Shown: positions 43,259 through 51,756 of the stretch, in pieces
How positions within the stretch are numbered: position 1 is the first letter of the stretch
How the letters are laid out: each line of letters opens with the position of its first letter
Origin: Ensifer adhaerens
GTDB taxonomy: Bacteria > Pseudomonadota > Alphaproteobacteria > Rhizobiales > Rhizobiaceae
NCBI RefSeq assembly: GCF_020035535.1
Contig: NZ_CP083349.1
Span: 2,232,001 to 2,296,000 of the forward strand
DNA: 64,000 nt
Direction of reading: 5' to 3'
Made by a program: the position numbers and the translations under genes
The notes under the pieces: model-generated
Database searches by the model: none
What the model was told of the DNA's origin: nothing
What the model saw: the letters and a program-made list of their open reading frames with translations, nothing else

Positions 43259-43984
43259 ATGGCCCAGAATATCTACGACAAGCCGGAATTCTTCGAAGGC
43301 TACAGCCAGCTCGGGCGCTCGTTGCATGGCCTTGCCGGCGCTGCCGAATGGCCGGCGATTCGCGCCCAATTGCCGGATCTGTCGGGAAATCGCGTCGTCG
43401 ATCTCGGCTGCGGCTATGGCTGGTTTTCGCGTTATGCCCGCGAGGCCGGAGCCGCCCATGTGGTCGGGCTCGATCTCTCGGAAAAGATGATCGCCCGCGC
43501 CAAGGCCGACACGTCCGATGCTGCGATCGATTACCGCATCGCCGATCTCGACCAGCTCGACCTCCCCGAAGCGAGCTTCGACTTCGCCTACAGCTCGCTC
43601 GCCTTCCACTATGTCGAGGACTTCGGCCGGCTCGTCGCCACCATCCACCGGGCGCTCGTGCCGGGCGCCCACTTCGTGTTCACCATCGAGCACCCGATCT
43701 ACATGGCCTCCCACAATCCCGGCTGGCGGATCGATAACGGCGAACGCACCTGGCCGATCGACCACTATTCCGAGGAAGGACCGCGAACGACCGACTGGCT
43801 GGCAAAGGGCGTGATCAAACACCACCGCACGCTCGGCACCACGCTCAACACGCTGATATCAACAGGCTTTGCCATTCGCCATGTCGAGGAGTGGCGCCCG
43901 ACCGAAGCGCAGATCGCCGAAATCCCGGCACTGGCCGAAGAGGTCGATCGCCCGATGATCCTGATCGTGAAGGTGCAGAAGTAG
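43259..43984 (+). CDS. class I SAM-dependent methyltransferase
   Basis: 241 residues from ATG 43259. SAM motif I is VVDLGCGYGWFSRYAREAG (about 47-65), followed by VVGLDLSEKMI, then DLDQLDLPEASFDFAYSSLAFHYVEDF, a Methyltransf_11 profile. C-terminal FVFTIEHPIYMA and the motif WPIDHYSEEG are seen in bacterial stand-alone methyltransferases of this group. Substrate unknown. Divergent from the membrane-protein/HlyD operon. Confidence 0.9.
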   Translation: MAQNIYDKPEFFEGYSQLGRSLHGLAGAAEWPAIRAQLPDLSGNRVVDLGCGYGWFSRYAREAGAAHVVGLDLSEKMIARAKADTSDAAIDYRIADLDQLDLPEASFDFAYSSLAFHYVEDFGRLVATIHRALVPGAHFVFTIEHPIYMASHNPGWRIDNGERTWPIDHYSEEGPRTTDWLAKGVIKHHRTLGTTLNTLISTGFAIRHVEEWRPTEAQIAEIPALAEEVDRPMILIVKVQK

Positions 43985-44012
43985 GGAGGCCATCTCCCAG
44001 CCTGGCTTGCAG

Positions 44013-44465
44013 TCAGTTGGCTGAAAGGAACGCCTCAGTGGCGCCGCCGCGGCAGGCATGAAACGTCCCGATCACAACTGCTTCCCCACTGGAAACATTT
44101 GCTTTTCCCCAAAGCGTTTTTCCGGTCTTGCGGTTTGGCGAGGTGAGAGACCGGAAGGACGCAGGCATGGTTTCATTCACGCAGCCGAGGACAAGGGCAC
44201 GCACCGTCTGAACCCCGCATTCGAGACCGCGCGCGTTCAAGCGGTTTTGCGGGATTTCCCTGAGCCGCTGCTCCACGCCCTTCACCAGAAACCGCACGTC
44301 GTCGCCGGAAACCGCGCTTGAGGACAAGAACTGCTGCAGTTTGCTGCGCTCGGCGGAATAGCTGATCTTTGGGCAGGCGCCGGCGGCCTCTACCGCCGCT
44401 GCACCAAAGGCAAAGAACAGGAAGACAGCGGCAGAGAGGCAGTTTAGGTGCTGGTATTTCGTCAT
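44013..44465 (-). CDS. hypothetical secreted protein (150 aa)
   Basis: The start is ATG 44463-44465. The N-terminus has a basic residue, then a hydrophobic core (LSAAVFLFFAFGAAAVEAAG) typical of a signal peptide, cut near AEA-A. The mature part has four cysteines (GACPK, LECGV, LGCVNE, HACRGG), suggesting two disulfides in the periplasm. No family is recognised. It is convergent with the methyltransferase. Confidence 0.7.
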   Translation of the reverse strand: MTKYQHLNCLSAAVFLFFAFGAAAVEAAGACPKISYSAERSKLQQFLSSSAVSGDDVRFLVKGVEQRLREIPQNRLNARGLECGVQTVRALVLGCVNETMPASFRSLTSPNRKTGKTLWGKANVSSGEAVVIGTFHACRGGATEAFLSAN

Positions 44466-44544
44466 CGGTTCTTCGGCTTCACGCAATCGCAGAGCGGGAA
44501 CATAACGAGGAAGACACCACCTAGAAAGTGCATCCAGGACTAGT

Positions 44545-45813
44545 TCAACCCTTTTCCTTCAACGTCTCCTTCTGGGTGATCAGCCGGGCGCTGTGCTGGC
44601 CGCTCAAATAGGTCCAGAACCAGCTCCAGGCAACGGCGAAGCGGCTGCGGGTACCGATCAGGAAGTAGATGTGGGCGATGCCCCAGATCCACCAGGCAAG
44701 CGCGCCCTTGAGCTTGAAGCGGCCGAAATCGATGATCGCGGCACGGCGGCCGATGGTGGCGAGACTGCCCTGGTGGCGGTAGCGGAAATCGGCGGGCGAT
44801 TTGTCGCCTGAAAGCCGCGCGCGGATGACATCGGCCACATAGGCGCCCTGCTGCTTGGCGGCGGGTGCTATGCCCGGCACCGGCTTGCCGCCGTCATAGG
44901 TGACGGAAGCCGTATCGCCGATGACGAAGACATCCGCATGGCCTGGGGCCGTGAGGTCATTCCCGACGATTGCCCGGCCGGCGCGGTCGGCCGGGATATC
45001 CAGCCAGCGGGCGGCGGGCGACGCCTGGACACCGGCGGCCCAGACGAGCGTGCGGCTGCCGACGAATTCTTCGCCGATGACAACACCCTCTTCGGTGCAG
45101 GATGTCACCGGCGTGCCGGTCAGAACCTCGACGCCGAGCCGCTCCAGCTCCTTGACCGCATAGGCAGAGAGATCCCCGCTGAAGGCGGCAAGAATGCGCG
45201 GCCCCGCTTCAACCAGGATGACGCGGGCCTGCCGCGTATCGATGCGGCGAAACTCGTCCGGAAGCGTGCGGTGCGCCATCTCGGCGATGATGCCGGCGAG
45301 CTCGACGCCGGTCGGCCCGGCACCGATGACGGTGAAGGTCAGCAGTGCAGCGCGCGCGACCGGATCCTCTTCCAGCTCGGCGCGCTCGAAGGCGAGCAGC
45401 ACCCGGCGGCGGATCGTCGTCGCATCTTCCAGCGTCTTCAGCCCGGGGGCGAACGGCTCCCATTCGTCATGGCCGAAATAGGCATGCGTCGCCCCGGTCG
45501 CCAGCACCAGCGTGTCGTAACCAATGCGCTTTCCGTCCCTGAGCACCACGGCCTTTCCGGCCTCGTCGACATCGCTCACCTCGCCGAGAAGCGTCGTCAC
45601 CTCCGGCCGGTCGCGCCAGAGGCTGCGGATCGGCCAGGCGATTTCCGACGTCGCGATCAGCGTCGTTGCGACCTGATAGAGCAAGGGCTGGAAGAGATGA
45701 TGGTTGCGCCGGTCGATGAGGGTGATCCTGACCGGCGCGCCGGCAAGCCCCTTGACGAGCTGCAATCCGCCGAACCCGCCGCCGACGACGACCACGTGAT
45801 GCCTGTCCTGCAT
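44545..45813 (-). CDS. type II NADH dehydrogenase (NDH-2)
   Basis: 422 residues. The FAD Rossmann motif is VVVVGGGFGGLQ near the N-terminus; the NAD motif is TVIGAGPTGVELAG (about 165-180). A typical NDH-2 region is ATTLIATSEIAWPIR and LVLATGATHAYFGHDEWEPFAPGLKTLEDA, and FAD is closed by HADVFVIGDTA. The hydrophobic or amphipathic C-terminus (WWIWGIAHIYFLIGTRSRFAVAWSW) fits monotopic membrane attachment. It passes electrons from NADH to quinone without pumping protons. Confidence 0.95.
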   Translation of the reverse strand: MQDRHHVVVVGGGFGGLQLVKGLAGAPVRITLIDRRNHHLFQPLLYQVATTLIATSEIAWPIRSLWRDRPEVTTLLGEVSDVDEAGKAVVLRDGKRIGYDTLVLATGATHAYFGHDEWEPFAPGLKTLEDATTIRRRVLLAFERAELEEDPVARAALLTFTVIGAGPTGVELAGIIAEMAHRTLPDEFRRIDTRQARVILVEAGPRILAAFSGDLSAYAVKELERLGVEVLTGTPVTSCTEEGVVIGEEFVGSRTLVWAAGVQASPAARWLDIPADRAGRAIVGNDLTAPGHADVFVIGDTASVTYDGGKPVPGIAPAAKQQGAYVADVIRARLSGDKSPADFRYRHQGSLATIGRRAAIIDFGRFKLKGALAWWIWGIAHIYFLIGTRSRFAVAWSWFWTYLSGQHSARLITQKETLKEKG

Positions 45814-45977
45814 GTTTGCTTCCAGCTGGCTGCCCAGCCGGCCTTCCTATTGGACATGCCACAACATTGGGGTTGTGGCGGCCAAGGACAAGCGCAACCA
45901 CCTCATGCCACCCTTGCAAAAAGTCAAGAACGGCCCCTGATTGCGTTCTCGACGCATCTTGCCGGATTGCCCAGCCG

Positions 45978-46292
45978 TCAGCGTTCGCCGGGAGCAAGAT
46001 GCCGGATCCGCGCCACATGTGACCGAATCTCCTGCGCCGTGAAGGGTGAGTGGCGGCGGACCTCGCTTGCCGGATCGAAACCCAGGCCCAACCGCTTTTC
46101 CGGTCGCCAGGATCTCGTGGGCCGAATGGGCCGCGGCGCAAACCCGCCGCCACAGGTCGGGCAGACATTTTCGAGAATCCCCTCTACGCAGCCTGCACAA
46201 TAGGTGCACTCGTAGCTGCAGATGCGCGCATCTTCCGATTCCGGCGGCAGCTCGCAATCGCAAAGCTCGCAGTTCGGCCTGAGTTCAAGCAT
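45978..46292 (-). CDS. DUF1272 zinc-ribbon-like protein
   Basis: 104 residues from ATG 46290-46292 (GGAGACGG upstream). The N-terminus MLELRPNCELCDCELPPE, with CSYECTYCAGCVEGILENVCPTCGGGF, is the DUF1272 signature: four CxxC-like pairs that should bind zinc. The tail after about residue 55 is basic and longer than the short family members. Function is unknown. Its upstream region merges with the IS110 flank. Confidence 0.85.
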   Translation of the reverse strand: MLELRPNCELCDCELPPESEDARICSYECTYCAGCVEGILENVCPTCGGGFAPRPIRPTRSWRPEKRLGLGFDPASEVRRHSPFTAQEIRSHVARIRHLAPGER

Positions 46293-46559
46293 GTCCGTCT
46301 CCAATGAAAGAATGCAAGGGGCAAAACGCCTTGAACTGGCGGCTTTTCCTTGGGTGCGGTTCAGTTTTGACCGGCGTTTTTGCCGATCGGCTAAAGATGC
46401 TCCTTCCGCTGGACGGTTGTTTCCGTCCTTCGGTTCTTGAACCAGTCTCCAATGCGTGACCTGATGCCTTGGCTTCGGTCACAGAGTGGCGTTCGGCTCC
46501 CGGTTTCCCATTCTCCTGAAAGAGCGCAGCCCAGTCCTGCCGGGCTCGCTAGACGAACA
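46293..46559. other. structured non-coding flank beside the IS110 transposase (candidate guide RNA)
   Basis: About 265 nt without a gene lie downstream of the transposase, between it and the DUF1272 gene. It holds perfect hairpins: GGACGG (46411-46416) with CCGTCC (46423-46428), then GGTTC (46432-46436) with GAACC (46439-46443), and the palindrome GCCGATCGGC near 46382-46391. IS110-family elements carry a structured guide (bridge) RNA in a non-coding end. Whether this one is on the long 3' side or the 5' side cannot be told. Confidence 0.35.
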
Positions 46560-47770
46560 TCAGGACAACCGGGATATCGTCGACGCGCTTTCCATGGGGG
46601 TGCCGCGCGGCTCATAGGCGCGCTGGTCACGCAGGATCTGGAAGGCGATCGTCAAAAGCTTGCGCGCAATCGCCACGCGCGCCTTGTTGGTTCCTCTGAT
46701 CTTCAGGTGCTCGTAGTGGGCGCGCAGCTCAGGATCACTGGCGACGGCCGGCGTTACCGCCTCGACAAAGGCCCAGCGCAGCCACTTGTTGCCCTGCTTG
46801 ATGATCTTGCCGTGGAAGGTCTTGCCGCCAGACGAATAGGTCGACGGCACCAGTCCCGCATAGGCGGCCAGCTTCTTCGGGTTGCGAAAGCGGGATATAT
46901 CGTCGATCTCCGCCTCGATCAGCCGGGCGAAGAATTCGCCGATGCCGGGGATCGTCTTCAACAGCTTGACGTTGGCATTGGCCTTGGTCAGTGCCCGGAT
47001 CGTTGTCTCCGACTGCTTGATCCGCCCATCGATGTCGCCGATGAAGGCGAGGCCACGGTCGATCTGGACGCGGTCGATCGCGGAGAGCTCAATCTGCGCC
47101 AGCTGGATGCGGCCGGCCTTGCCAAACAGGTCGCCGAGCTTTTTGAACTGGGCCGTCTGCTCCGGATAACGATCAAACACCGTGACGATGCGGTTCTTCG
47201 TCATTGTGCGCAGCCGCACGTAAAACATCCGCTCGCGCAGCGCGACACGCAACGCGCGGGCCTTGTCGCTCGGTGCCCAAGCCTCCGGCACCAGATCGGC
47301 GCGCAGCAGATGCGCCAGCACCGTCGCGTCGATCTTGTCGGTCTTGATCTTGGCGTCGGCGATCGCCTTGACCTTCAACGGATGGGCGAGAACGACATCA
47401 TCACAAATGTCGTCGAGCCAGTCGTACATCACCATCCAGTTGCGGGTTGCCTCGACAACCGCATGGCTGTTCTCGCGGTAGCGCTCGAGAAAGCTGTCCA
47501 GCGACTGGCGGTCGTTCTTCACCCGGCCGGATCTGAGCGTCTTACCGCTGCTGTCCTGCACCACCAGGTGGCTATAGGATTTGTGGTAGTCGACCCCGAT
47601 ATGGTAATCATAGGACGCAGTCATGCTTCCAACTCCCGTGTTGAGATCTGCAAAACCCCAACAGGATAAGCCGAAAGGCTGGAAGCGTGACTGTCCCTCG
47701 ATCATCATCGCCATCTCAATGATCCGTTCTCTCAGCGGGCGTGGCCTCTTTCATGCCACCTCCTTTGGCT
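46310..47770 (-). mobile_element. IS110-family insertion sequence, approximate limits
   Basis: The element includes the transposase and its flanking non-coding ends. IS110 elements lack obvious terminal inverted repeats and target duplications, so both limits given are guesses. The left limit is placed after the DUF1272 start, the right limit just before the GlxA-type gene. Confidence 0.55.
46560..47624 (-). CDS. IS110-family DEDD transposase, intact
   Basis: 354 residues from ATG 47622-47624 after GGGAGTTGG. The N-terminal RuvC-like DEDD domain shows Asp12 in GVDYHKS, Glu59 in VVEATRN and the Asp pair in KTDKIDA (96 and 99). The C-terminal transposase_20 part has LKTIPGIGEFFARLIEAEI and AAYAGLVPSTYSSGGKT with a candidate catalytic Ser. 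The frame extends upstream to 47714 but without such similarity. There is no frameshift or stop, so it may be active. This is the only mobile element seen. Confidence 0.95.
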   Translation of the reverse strand: MTASYDYHIGVDYHKSYSHLVVQDSSGKTLRSGRVKNDRQSLDSFLERYRENSHAVVEATRNWMVMYDWLDDICDDVVLAHPLKVKAIADAKIKTDKIDATVLAHLLRADLVPEAWAPSDKARALRVALRERMFYVRLRTMTKNRIVTVFDRYPEQTAQFKKLGDLFGKAGRIQLAQIELSAIDRVQIDRGLAFIGDIDGRIKQSETTIRALTKANANVKLLKTIPGIGEFFARLIEAEIDDISRFRNPKKLAAYAGLVPSTYSSGGKTFHGKIIKQGNKWLRWAFVEAVTPAVASDPELRAHYEHLKIRGTNKARVAIARKLLTIAFQILRDQRAYEPRGTPMESASTISRLS

Positions 47771-47825
47771 GCGGATGAAAGCTTCCTCCTTGCTGCCATG
47801 GGCACGCACTGGCATAAATGACAAT

Positions 47826-48836
47826 ATGCCCTCGTTTTACGCCAAGCCGGATCGAATGACCCGAAATGTCGCCTTCGTGCTCTTTGATCGCACCAAGCTG
47901 ATCGACGTGACCGGCCCGCTGCAGGTCTTCAACGACGCGCGCACCGCCTCGGGATCGCCGGCCTATGCCATTTCGCTCGTCTCCGAGACCGGCGGGCCGA
48001 TCGCCACCGACACGGGCGTTGCCCTTGAAACGCGGCCTTTTTCCATTTGCGCATCGGCCCCGCCCGACACATTGCTCGTCTCGGGCGGTCAAAGCGCGCT
48101 GGAAGCAGCGAATTCGGATGCGCTGCTCGCCTTTCTCGCCGACATGGCCGGCAAATGCAGGCGCCTCGGCTCCATCTGCCTCGGCGCCTTCATTCTCGCG
48201 CGGGGCGGCCATCTCGATGGGCGGCGGGCAACGACCCATTGGGAAGACTGCGAGCAGTTTCGCCGGGATTTCCCGGCAATCGAGGTGCGGGAAGATTCGA
48301 TCTTCGAGGAGGATCGCGGCATCTGGACCTCCGCCGGCGTCACCGCCGGCATCGATATGGCGCTGGCCATGGTCGAAGAGGACCTCGGCCGCAGCGAGGC
48401 CCTGCGGCTGGCGCGTTCCCTGGTGCTTTACGTCAAAAGAACCGGCGGCCAGCGCCAGTTCAGCGCCGCCCTGCATCAGCAGATGACGAGCCGGGGCGAC
48501 CGCTTCGATGCGCTGGTGGCGGAGATCCGCTCCGATCCCGCGGCCGACCTTTCCGTGCCTCGCCTTGCGGAGATGGCGCGCATGAGCGAACGGAACTTCT
48601 CGCGCCTGTTCACGCAGACGATGGGTGCTAGCCCGGCGCAGTTCATCGAGGAACTGCGTGTCGATGCGGCCTGCGAGGCGATCCAGCGAGGCGACGCGTC
48701 CGTCTCGCAAGCGCCGTTCCTTTTCGGCTTCGGCAATGCCGAGCGCATGCGCCGCGCCTTTCAGCGCCGCAAGGGCATCTCGCCTTCGGACTACGCGGCT
48801 CGCTTCGGGCCAGGCCGCCTGCCGAGCGCATCTTGA
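47826..48836 (+). CDS. GlxA-family regulator (DJ-1/PfpI + AraC HTH)
   Basis: About 336 residues; possible starts are ATG 47826 and ATG 47856, neither with a strong ribosome site. The DJ-1/PfpI domain has NVAFVLFDRTKLIDVTGPLQVF and Cys in LGSICLGAFILARGG; then GRRATTHWEDCEQF. The AraC HTH is LAEMARMSERNFSRLFTQTMG and the FLFGFGNAERMRRAFQRRKGISPSDY end. It lies directly beside the IS110 element, so its promoter may be altered. It is convergent with the isochorismatase-family gene. Confidence 0.9.
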   Translation: MPSFYAKPDRMTRNVAFVLFDRTKLIDVTGPLQVFNDARTASGSPAYAISLVSETGGPIATDTGVALETRPFSICASAPPDTLLVSGGQSALEAANSDALLAFLADMAGKCRRLGSICLGAFILARGGHLDGRRATTHWEDCEQFRRDFPAIEVREDSIFEEDRGIWTSAGVTAGIDMALAMVEEDLGRSEALRLARSLVLYVKRTGGQRQFSAALHQQMTSRGDRFDALVAEIRSDPAADLSVPRLAEMARMSERNFSRLFTQTMGASPAQFIEELRVDAACEAIQRGDASVSQAPFLFGFGNAERMRRAFQRRKGISPSDYAARFGPGRLPSAS

Positions 48837-48866
48837 GCCGCTGGGGCGACGCCGCGGGCGGCAGGC

Positions 48867-49469
48867 TCAGGAAGACGAAGGCGCTACCGCAAAAGCGATG
48901 TCCTCGACACCATCCACCAGCACGATCTCGTCGCCCAGCGACCATTCGGCGGCCCGTGCTGCCAGACGCGCCGGCACCATCGGCGAACGGCCGGGACCGG
49001 GCGGCACGTCATAGGTCGCGTGCGCGTCGTTGGCGAGGATCACGGTGAAGTCCTTCGCCATCGCCGACCGGGCCGTCGCCGCCAGGCACATTTCGGAGAG
49101 CATGCCGCAGATCGCGATCGTCTCGACCTTCCCTGCCCGAAGCAGTTCTTCGAGATCGGTACCGTCGAAACCGTCGTCCTTGCGCTTGCGCACCACCGCT
49201 TCTCCTGCCTCTGCGGGGAAGAAGAGCTCCCAGCCGTCGGTCTTCGGCTCGTCGGGGGCACCCTCGGGCCCATCGTTCTGCAGGAAGATCACCGGCACGC
49301 CAGCCGCCCGCGCCTGCCTCAATAGGACGCCAACGGCCCGCTGGAGGTCGACATGACCCGGCACGGCCTCCGGCCCGGAGATGAAGGCGCGCTGGACATC
49401 GACCAGCAGCAGCGCATCGGCAACGTCGCCGTCATTCGCCACACCCGCGTCGTTTGCCTCACCCGTCAT
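48867..49469 (-). CDS. isochorismatase-family cysteine hydrolase
   Basis: 200 residues. Asp in LLVDVQRAFI, Lys in VVRKRKDDGF and Cys in MLSEMCLAAT give the triad, with the cis-peptide segment AICGMLSEMC. A short acidic N-terminal extension (about 18 residues) precedes it. The substrate is unknown. It starts 6 nt past the stop of an Lrp-type regulator, so these two form an operon. Confidence 0.9.
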   Translation of the reverse strand: MTGEANDAGVANDGDVADALLLVDVQRAFISGPEAVPGHVDLQRAVGVLLRQARAAGVPVIFLQNDGPEGAPDEPKTDGWELFFPAEAGEAVVRKRKDDGFDGTDLEELLRAGKVETIAICGMLSEMCLAATARSAMAKDFTVILANDAHATYDVPPGPGRSPMVPARLAARAAEWSLGDEIVLVDGVEDIAFAVAPSSS

Positions 49470-49475
49470 TGCTTC

Positions 49476-49940
49476 CTACTCCGCATAGTCGACCGGCACC
49501 GCCGTGCCGCTCTTCAGGATTTCCATCGAGATTGAGGCCGAGACGTCGAAGAGTTCCACCTTGCGCACGATCTGCTTGTAGACCACGTCGTAGTGCTCGA
49601 CGCGCGGCAACACGACCTTGACGATATAGTCGTAATTCCCGGTCAATCGATGCGCCTCGACGATTTCGGGGATATCGCTGATCGCCCGTCGGAAGGTCTC
49701 GATCCACTCGTCCGAATGGTGCGCCGTCTTGATCAGCGCAAAGACCGTGGTCGGCACGCCCATGCGTTCGCGATCGAGCACGACGATGCGCCGGGCGATG
49801 TAGCCCGCCTCCTCCAGACGCTGGATGCGCCGCGAACAGGCCGACAGCGAAAGATTGACCCTTTCCGCCAATTCGCCGACGGCGACACTTGCATCCTGCT
49901 GCAGCAGCGCCAGCAGCTTCCTGTCTCTCTCGTCAAGCAC
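49476..49940 (-). CDS. Lrp/AsnC-family transcriptional regulator
   Basis: 154 residues from GTG 49938-49940, preceded by GGGAGGGATCGGC; an ATG at 49956-49958 would sit on the ribosome site. HTH: LALLQQDASVAVGELAERVNLSLSACSRRIQRL. The RAM domain includes HRLTGNYDYIVKVV and YDVVYKQIVRKVELFDVSASISMEIL. It is in an operon with the hydrolase and divergent from the racemase at 50132, so it may sense the amino acid that these enzymes handle. Confidence 0.92.
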   Translation of the reverse strand: MLDERDRKLLALLQQDASVAVGELAERVNLSLSACSRRIQRLEEAGYIARRIVVLDRERMGVPTTVFALIKTAHHSDEWIETFRRAISDIPEIVEAHRLTGNYDYIVKVVLPRVEHYDVVYKQIVRKVELFDVSASISMEILKSGTAVPVDYAE

Positions 49941-50131
49941 GCCGATCCCTCCCCCCATTGTCGCTCATTGCCGCCCATGTTTGCACAAATCCAATTCAGC
50001 GCGCAAATTTTTCGCGCGGAACCGCATTTTCGTCGCTAACAAAGCGAACCATTCCGGCGGCTTCGGCGGCATAGTTCCGGCCATCGAACAACGGCGTGCC
50101 CGGCACGCCCCAGAGTGAAAAAGGAACGGTT

Positions 50132-50845
50132 ATGCGCAAGATTGGTCTGATCGGCGGCATGAGCTTCGAGAGCTCGGCAATCTACTACCGCATGGTCAAC
50201 GAGGCCGTCCGCGAACGCCTGGGCGGCCTGCATTCGGCCGAAGTGCTGCTGCATTCCGTCGACTTCCAGTCGATCGTCGACCTGCAGAAGGCCGGCCGCT
50301 GGGCCGATGCCGCCGAGCGCCTTACCGATGTCGCCCTCGGTCTCGAGGCGGCCGGTGCCGATTGCGTGCTGATCTGCACCAACACCATGCACCTGATCGC
50401 AGACGCAGTGCAGGCGGCGGTCAACATTCCGCTGATCAACATCATCGATGAGACGGCCGTGCGCCTGAAGGCTGCCGGCAGCCGCAGGCCGCTGCTGCTT
50501 GCCACCCGCTACACCATGGAGCACGGCTTCTATGCAGAGCGCATGCTCAGCCACGGCATCGACATCATGGTGCCGGATGCCGAAGGCCGGGCACTAACCC
50601 ATAACATCATCTTCGACGAACTCTGCGCCGGCAAGGTGCTGCGCTCTTCCCGCCGGGCGCTGATCGACCTGATCGACAAGGCGGAAGCCCATGGCGCCGA
50701 CTCCGTCATCCTCGGCTGCACCGAGATCTGCCTGACCCTCGACCCGCGCGCCCTGCCGCTGCCGGGCTTCGATTCCACCGCGATCCACGCGGAAGCCGCC
50801 GTCGAGTTCGCATTGAAGAGCCCTGCGCTGGCATGGGCTGCCTGA
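50132..50845 (+). CDS. aspartate/glutamate racemase-family protein
   Basis: 237 residues from ATG 50132. The two catalytic cysteines of a PLP-independent racemase are in LICTNTMH (Cys84 region) and LGCTEICL near 196. The start KIGLIGGMSFESSAIYY is the YgeA/RacX-like Asp/Glu racemase signature. It interconverts L and D amino acids, perhaps with broad specificity. It is divergent from an Lrp-type gene. Confidence 0.93.
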   Translation: MRKIGLIGGMSFESSAIYYRMVNEAVRERLGGLHSAEVLLHSVDFQSIVDLQKAGRWADAAERLTDVALGLEAAGADCVLICTNTMHLIADAVQAAVNIPLINIIDETAVRLKAAGSRRPLLLATRYTMEHGFYAERMLSHGIDIMVPDAEGRALTHNIIFDELCAGKVLRSSRRALIDLIDKAEAHGADSVILGCTEICLTLDPRALPLPGFDSTAIHAEAAVEFALKSPALAWAA

Positions 50846-50863
50846 ACGAAAAAACGAAAAAGG

Positions 50864-50900
50864 CGCAAGCAAAGAGGGCGCAACCCCGCCTTTGCTTGCG
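50864..50900 (-). terminator. terminator of the NIPSNAP-VOC operon
   Basis: On the minus strand CGCAAGCAAAG pairs with CTTTGCTTGCG (50890-50900 with 50864-50874), an 11-bp stem over a 15-nt loop, and a T-rich run follows (complement of AAAAACGAAAAAGG). It lies 6 nt past the stop of the minus-strand gene; on the plus strand the same hairpin follows the racemase by 18 nt without T's. Confidence 0.75.
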
Positions 50901-50905
50901 TCCGG

Positions 50906-51274
50906 TCATTCGGCTCTTGGAAGCGGCTGCAGGAAGATGCGGTCGTAGCTGAGGAAAGGCGGATCATCCGCATACCGCGCATTGGCCGCAATGCCATCCG
51001 GATCTTCAGCAACCTCACGGCGATAGCGCCGATACGCCTCCTCGTCCGGAAAGGTGAAGAGCGCCACGGCGACATCACCACCGCCCTCCGCGCCGACGCC
51101 GGGGAAACTCGTCGCGATGCCTTCGGGCTTTTCGCGCGGGATGAAATAGCCGTGATGTTTGCCGCCGTGACGCTCGATCAGGGTCATCCAGGTTTGGGCA
51201 TAGGCCTCGAATTCCGCCAACCGGCTTTCATCGAGCCGGTAGCGAATTTCGCAGGTGACGGGACCTTCTACCAT
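50906..51274 (-). CDS. NIPSNAP-family protein
   Basis: 122 residues from ATG 51272-51274; the frame upstream runs across the VOC gene, so it is excluded. It has the family opening CEIRYRLDESRLAEFEAYAQTWMTLIERHGG and GYFIPRE, then ALFTFPDEEAYRRYRREVAEDPDG. These ferredoxin-like-fold proteins have no fixed function, though many act in aromatic or small-molecule turnover. Its start overlaps the VOC stop as ATGA, so translation is coupled. Confidence 0.88.
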   Translation of the reverse strand: MVEGPVTCEIRYRLDESRLAEFEAYAQTWMTLIERHGGKHHGYFIPREKPEGIATSFPGVGAEGGGDVAVALFTFPDEEAYRRYRREVAEDPDGIAANARYADDPPFLSYDRIFLQPLPRAE

Positions 51275-51654
51275 CAGGCTTCGTCTCCCTTGTGCCCAGG
51301 CCTCGCCCCGCGAAGACCGATGCAATTGCCCCAGGGATCCCGCACCTGGCACATCCAGTACCCCTCCTGTATCACCATCGGCCCGCGATACAGATGCGCG
51401 CCGAGCGCTTCGAAATGCGCAAGCGCACGGTCGAGATCGTCGACCGCCCAATAGACGACGGAGCCTGCAGCACCGCTCGTCACCTTCTCGTCCGCCTGGA
51501 CGATTTCGAGATCGACGGCGCCGATCCGCAAGTAGCTGAAATCGAATTCGTCGAGCCGAAACCGCTCCGCTTCGGGGAAGGCACTGGCGTACCAGGCAAG
51601 GCCCGCTTCCGGATCCGGAACATGCACGAGAATTGCCGCCACACCGTTGGTCAT
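51274..51654 (-). CDS. VOC-family (glyoxalase-like) protein
   Basis: 126 residues from ATG 51652-51654. The beta-alpha-beta-beta-beta modules of the VOC superfamily are seen: VAAILVHVPDPEAGLAWYASAF, then YLRIGAVDLEIV and the second half YWAVDDLDRALAHFEALGAHLYRGP; QVRDPWGNCIGL closes it. Metal ligands are not clearly conserved (no early His beyond VHV), so a non-enzymatic or binding role is possible. Coupled to the NIPSNAP gene. Confidence 0.87.
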   Translation of the reverse strand: MTNGVAAILVHVPDPEAGLAWYASAFPEAERFRLDEFDFSYLRIGAVDLEIVQADEKVTSGAAGSVVYWAVDDLDRALAHFEALGAHLYRGPMVIQEGYWMCQVRDPWGNCIGLRGARPGHKGDEA

Positions 51655-51756
51655 CGCACGCTCCGCATTCACAATTCCGACCGGCAACCCCTGCCGTCCA
51701 AACCTCCCTACAGGATTCGCGGCCACCTTCACGGTGGAAACTGCGCCCCCCACCTC

